Shown piece by piece: positions 60,916-64,000 of a stretch of 64,000 bases of DNA. The notes under the pieces are model-generated. The model did not search any database. It saw only the letters and a list, made by a program, of their open reading frames with translations, and was not told the origin of the DNA. The stretch spans positions 186,001-250,000 of the forward strand of contig JAVTVJ010000782.1 in assembly GCA_034509425.1 (NCBI GenBank), given 5' to 3'. Numbering within the stretch: position 1 is the stretch's first letter; each line of letters opens with the position of its first letter. This DNA comes from Eopsaltria australis. Its lineage: Eukaryota > Chordata > Aves > Passeriformes > Petroicidae. The translations under genes were made by a program, and so were the position numbers.

Positions 60916-63029
60916 TCTGACACACAGAAGGGTGTTTTGGTTTGGTTTTTTGTTTGTTTTATAGAAAAAGAAAACCCCACTGTGCTTTTCTACTTTCATA
61001 TTTCCTATTGAAACAGCAGCTTGAGACTCCCTCTAAAGCTCCCCAAGGATTTAAATGCACTTCCTGAGAAACCAGGAACACTGGAAAAGGCTCCCAAGTC
61101 CTTCACTCTGTACCAAATCCCCCTGGCACCCAGGCCAAGCAAAACCAACTTTCAGCCCAGAAGGGATTGTGTCAACAATCTATGAGCAACCCCAAAAAGC
61201 AAGTGTGAAATTGGGCTGTATTCACTAAGCACCACAGGAAATGTGAACATGGAAAGTTTGTTTCTATTTTCAGTTCCTTTCACTTATTTCAGGCTACCTG
61301 AACACACAAGATGACTGAAGCATTAACAGGAGCACTGCAAACCCAACGCACAACCACTGCCAGCCTCTCCCCCACTGCACTGGGCACTCACTCAGTGCTG
61401 TGCTGGTGTTTCAGGCAGGGTTGGGCACTGATAGAAATGGAACTGGAATTGCCTCTGGCTGGGACTTTCAAAAGTAGCTACTGCTGAGTACCTGTTATCA
61501 AGGTATCTGCAAGCAGGCAGCTCCAAGGGCTCACACCTCTGCAACCCAATGGGGAGGCTAAATTTAGCCAAAATTCAATGCCAGGGCTAAAATAAAAACC
61601 TTTGCTGAAGCACTGTTCCCTTTTCCTCTAGGAAGGTAAATTGTTTTGAAGGTGAATCCACTGTGAGCACCACAATAGTCTGAGGAGATGTTGCTCCAAG
61701 GAAAACTTCTGTTATGCAACTGTAGTATCAAAGAACAGCTCTCTCCTGAACCACTAATGCTCATTTCCCTTCTCTTGGGCTAATTATGCCCTCAGGGATA
61801 CTCTTGAAAAGACAAGGAGCCTACACCCAAAACAACCAGTTGGTGCAAAATAAATGAGATAATCTTTTGACTACACTGCACTTCTTATTTTAGGGAGAAT
61901 GATGCTGAGGGAAGAAGGGAATTGTTTTATTTTTGTAGCCACAAAAGCCTTCCTGGTGTGTTATTCACAGGAAAAAATGTTATATGACATAAAAAAAATA
62001 ATGCAGCTTCTCTTTTTCACAGCTGAGTGACCACTGAAGAATGTGGTGAGCAGCAGAGGAGGGAGAGCTGGGAGAGGCAGCTGGGCTGTGAGGACACAAC
62101 AGCCTGGAGTCTTTGGAAGTGCAGATTTATGTAAGCAGATCCCACCAGTGGCTCCAGTACTGGCACTACCCTGAGCACTGCAGGAAGGGAGAAATGTGGA
62201 CCCACTTATCTGGATAATGAATTCCTGTCCCTGGAGTGTCACGAAGAAATCAGAGCTCTCTGGGGAGCCTTCTTTGTGTCAAAAAACTATGGTAGGAAGG
62301 TGACCTTCCCTCCAGCTCTGCTTTCATTTTCCAAATGGATACTCTGTACAAAAGCACAGCTCCATTCACACCCCAAACCCAAACCAGGAGGGACTGGGGA
62401 GACTGAGCCAGGGGCAAATGCTCACACCGCCAGCCAGAGCACAGGGCCAGCACAGCGCCCTGCCCCCCTCCCCCGCCTGCTTTAGTACCAACTAAATAAA
62501 AAAAAACAAACGGCTGCCACCTTAAACACAAAACAAAGTAAAATACAAATTAAACACTGTCAAATAAATGACAAACAAAAACTAAGTAACTGCCACCACA
62601 CAAAGCCTTCAGGACCCAGGCTGAGAAGATGGATTGGCCCACAGCCTGCACTGGTCCCAGCCAGCAGCAGATCCCTGAGAGACCTGAGAAGAAGGCAAAT
62701 TCTCTGCTGCTCCTGACTGAGCCTCTGGGTCATCCCTCACAACACAGAGCTAAAGAATGGCTCTTTGCTTCCCAGCTGTGCCAAGGCTCATGCAAATCCA
62801 GTGCCCAAAGCTGGCAGCCATAGGGTGGGCAGAACACTCCAGTTTATTTGGGCAGAACACTCCAGGCACCTGCAGAGCTCAGGCCCAAGAACAGCCAAGC
62901 CCTGGGAGCAGCAGGGCTGGGGGGCACAGCTGGACCCACCCAGGACATGCCAGAGCCCAGAGCTCAGCTCTCAGTGACACAGGGGCATTCTCAGAAGCTG
63001 CAGGAGAGAAGCTCAGGGCACTGGGGGAG

Positions 63030-63165
63030 TGCCCAACCCTGGAAGTGCTGAATAAACGTGAGGATGGGGCACTTGAGGTCATGGTTTAGTGCTGAACAAG
63101 GGGGTGTTTGGTCCTTGGTTGAACTTGATGATCCTAAAGACCTTTTCCAATCTTAACAATGCCAT
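63030..63165 (+). mobile_element. CR1 tail fragment, older and diverged
   Basis: GAACTTGATGATCCTAAAGACC and CTTTTCCAATCTTAACAATGCC resemble the ancestral CR1 end more than groups 1-4 do. Confidence 0.75.
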
Positions 63166-63654
63166 TATAACACTGGTTTAGCAAGCAAACCAAGCACACT
63201 CCACCCTCAGAGAGAAAAGAAACCCATGCCCAAGTCTCCATGTGAGCAGCAAAAGGAAGCTCCCATCAGACTCCTCCTGGTTCTGCCACTCCCAGCTGAG
63301 GCTCCTGAACTGCAGGGCTCAATTCTGGCTCTCCTCACGCTGGTCTTTTGTTTTAAAAAAAGACATCAAATCTACTCCAATTGCTCTCATTGGAGAGCTG
63401 CTGATCTAAACAACTAGTGGATGGTTAAAATTAGTTTGAACTACTTCCTTTTCTGGAAACAGTGTTTCAGCAACAAATCAGAGTTTGAGATAAAAGCAAG
63501 GGACTAAGATGCAAAACAGATGCAAAGCTGATCTTTAAATATTCCCTGAAAACCTACACTGTGGGAGCTGCAGAGTGTGGGGTGTGGGACCATCTCTCTC
63601 GAGCTGCCCCAGCAGACACATCAGACCCTGGGAGTTCCAGGCACTGCATGAGGA

Positions 63655-64000
63655 GCCAGCAGAGTGTCCTGGGGGCCAGCAGGGCCACTGGGATCCTGGG
63701 GGCATCGAGAAGAGCATTCCCAGCAAGTCAGGGAAGGATCTTGCCCCTCTGCTCAGCCCAGGTGAGGCACCTCTGCAGTGCTGTGCCCTGTTCCGAGTTC
63801 CACAGCTCAAGAAAGACCAGCAGCTACTGGAGAGAGTCCAGTGGAAGCCACAAGGATGATTTGGGATCTGGAGCATCTCCCTGGAAAGGAGAGGCTGTGG
63901 GAGCTGGGCCTGGTCAGTCTCAACAAGGGAAGGCTGAGAGGGATGCCATCAATCCATAAAATATCCCCAGGGGGTGTCAGAGGGTGGTGCCAGGCTCTGC
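63655..64000 (+). mobile_element. CR1 fragment, group 4, running off the window
   Basis: GAGGAGCCAGCAGAGTGTC through GTGAGGCACCTCTGCAGTGC to the last base. It resembles 24685-25258 but is more diverged. Confidence 0.78.

Larger units (their letters stand above)
51620..64000 (-). other. TYW1 upstream intron, incomplete
   Basis: 12.4 kb on the 5' side of the first TYW1 exon in the window. I looked on the minus strand for the acidic linker exon (TPALR...LTKQ-type sequence) and for flavodoxin motifs (YGSQTG-like, ATYTDG-like) and found neither. Contents are CR1 copies plus an AAT/AAC-rich simple repeat at 57029-57094. The stretches 51625-52930, 53245-54250, 54735-55945, 56490-58165, 58505-60115, 60920-63025 and 63170-63650 hold nothing else I can name. 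Confidence 0.65.

Noticed and set aside
51620..64000. Possible upstream TYW1 exons (acidic linker, flavodoxin domain)
   Set aside because: I looked for the expected motifs on the minus strand and found none with splice sites. They more likely lie beyond 64000, although a very short or diverged exon could be missed by eye.
1..64000. A new multi-gene system such as a defence island or biosynthetic cluster
   Set aside because: Everything coding that I can support is one split vertebrate gene. The remaining open frames are short and random, or come from CR1 and minisatellites.

Overview
This window is vertebrate nuclear DNA, almost certainly from a bird and probably a passerine. It contains about forty fragments of CR1 (chicken repeat 1) LINEs, recognisable by the conserved tail ending in CCAACC...ATTCTGTGATTC, and one probable endogenous-retrovirus LTR. 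It holds seven internal exons of a single recognisable gene. No bacterial operons, phage genes, CRISPR arrays, tRNAs or rRNAs were seen.

The gene is TYW1 (tRNA-yW synthesising protein 1, a radical SAM 4-demethylwyosine synthase), on the minus strand across nearly the whole window. In transcript order the exons lie at 51567-51619, 48411-48529, 39899-40008, 33578-33755, 29309-29444, 10128-10238 and 2428-2595. They total 875 nt, about 292 codons. Every junction is GT-AG and every phase matches its neighbour, so the reading frame is continuous. They encode the auxiliary Fe-S cluster cysteines, the radical SAM CxxxCxxC motif and most of the barrel. The N-terminal flavodoxin (FMN) exons must lie beyond position 64000 and the C-terminal exon(s) below position 1, so the gene is open at both ends.

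The rest is intron. For the CR1 copies I use four informal groups. Group 1 has a body with a GGATCCCTGGCAGTGCC-like stretch. Group 2 has a GGGAACAGGGACAGGAGG-like stretch. Group 3 has a CACCCTCTGGGGGAAG-like stretch, seen on the minus strand. Group 4 has a GGCACCTCTGGGGTGCTG-like stretch. All are 5'-truncated and none keeps an endonuclease or reverse transcriptase ORF. Several unrelated minisatellites also lie in the introns, with units of 17, 19, 31, 41, 45 and about 51-63 bp. Two of these touch 3' splice sites of TYW1.

The most interesting finding is at 48530-48703. The intron sequence next to the exon carrying the radical SAM cysteines is tandemly repeated, which creates a perfect second copy of its 3' splice site 114 nt upstream. 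The extra sequence is in frame and has no stop codon. At 10247-10369 a 41-bp minisatellite supplies part of another exon's polypyrimidine tract, and the unit nearest the exon has lost an AG that the other two units keep. I found no new multi-gene system. The window looks like an ordinary conserved housekeeping gene with repeat-driven splicing curiosities.
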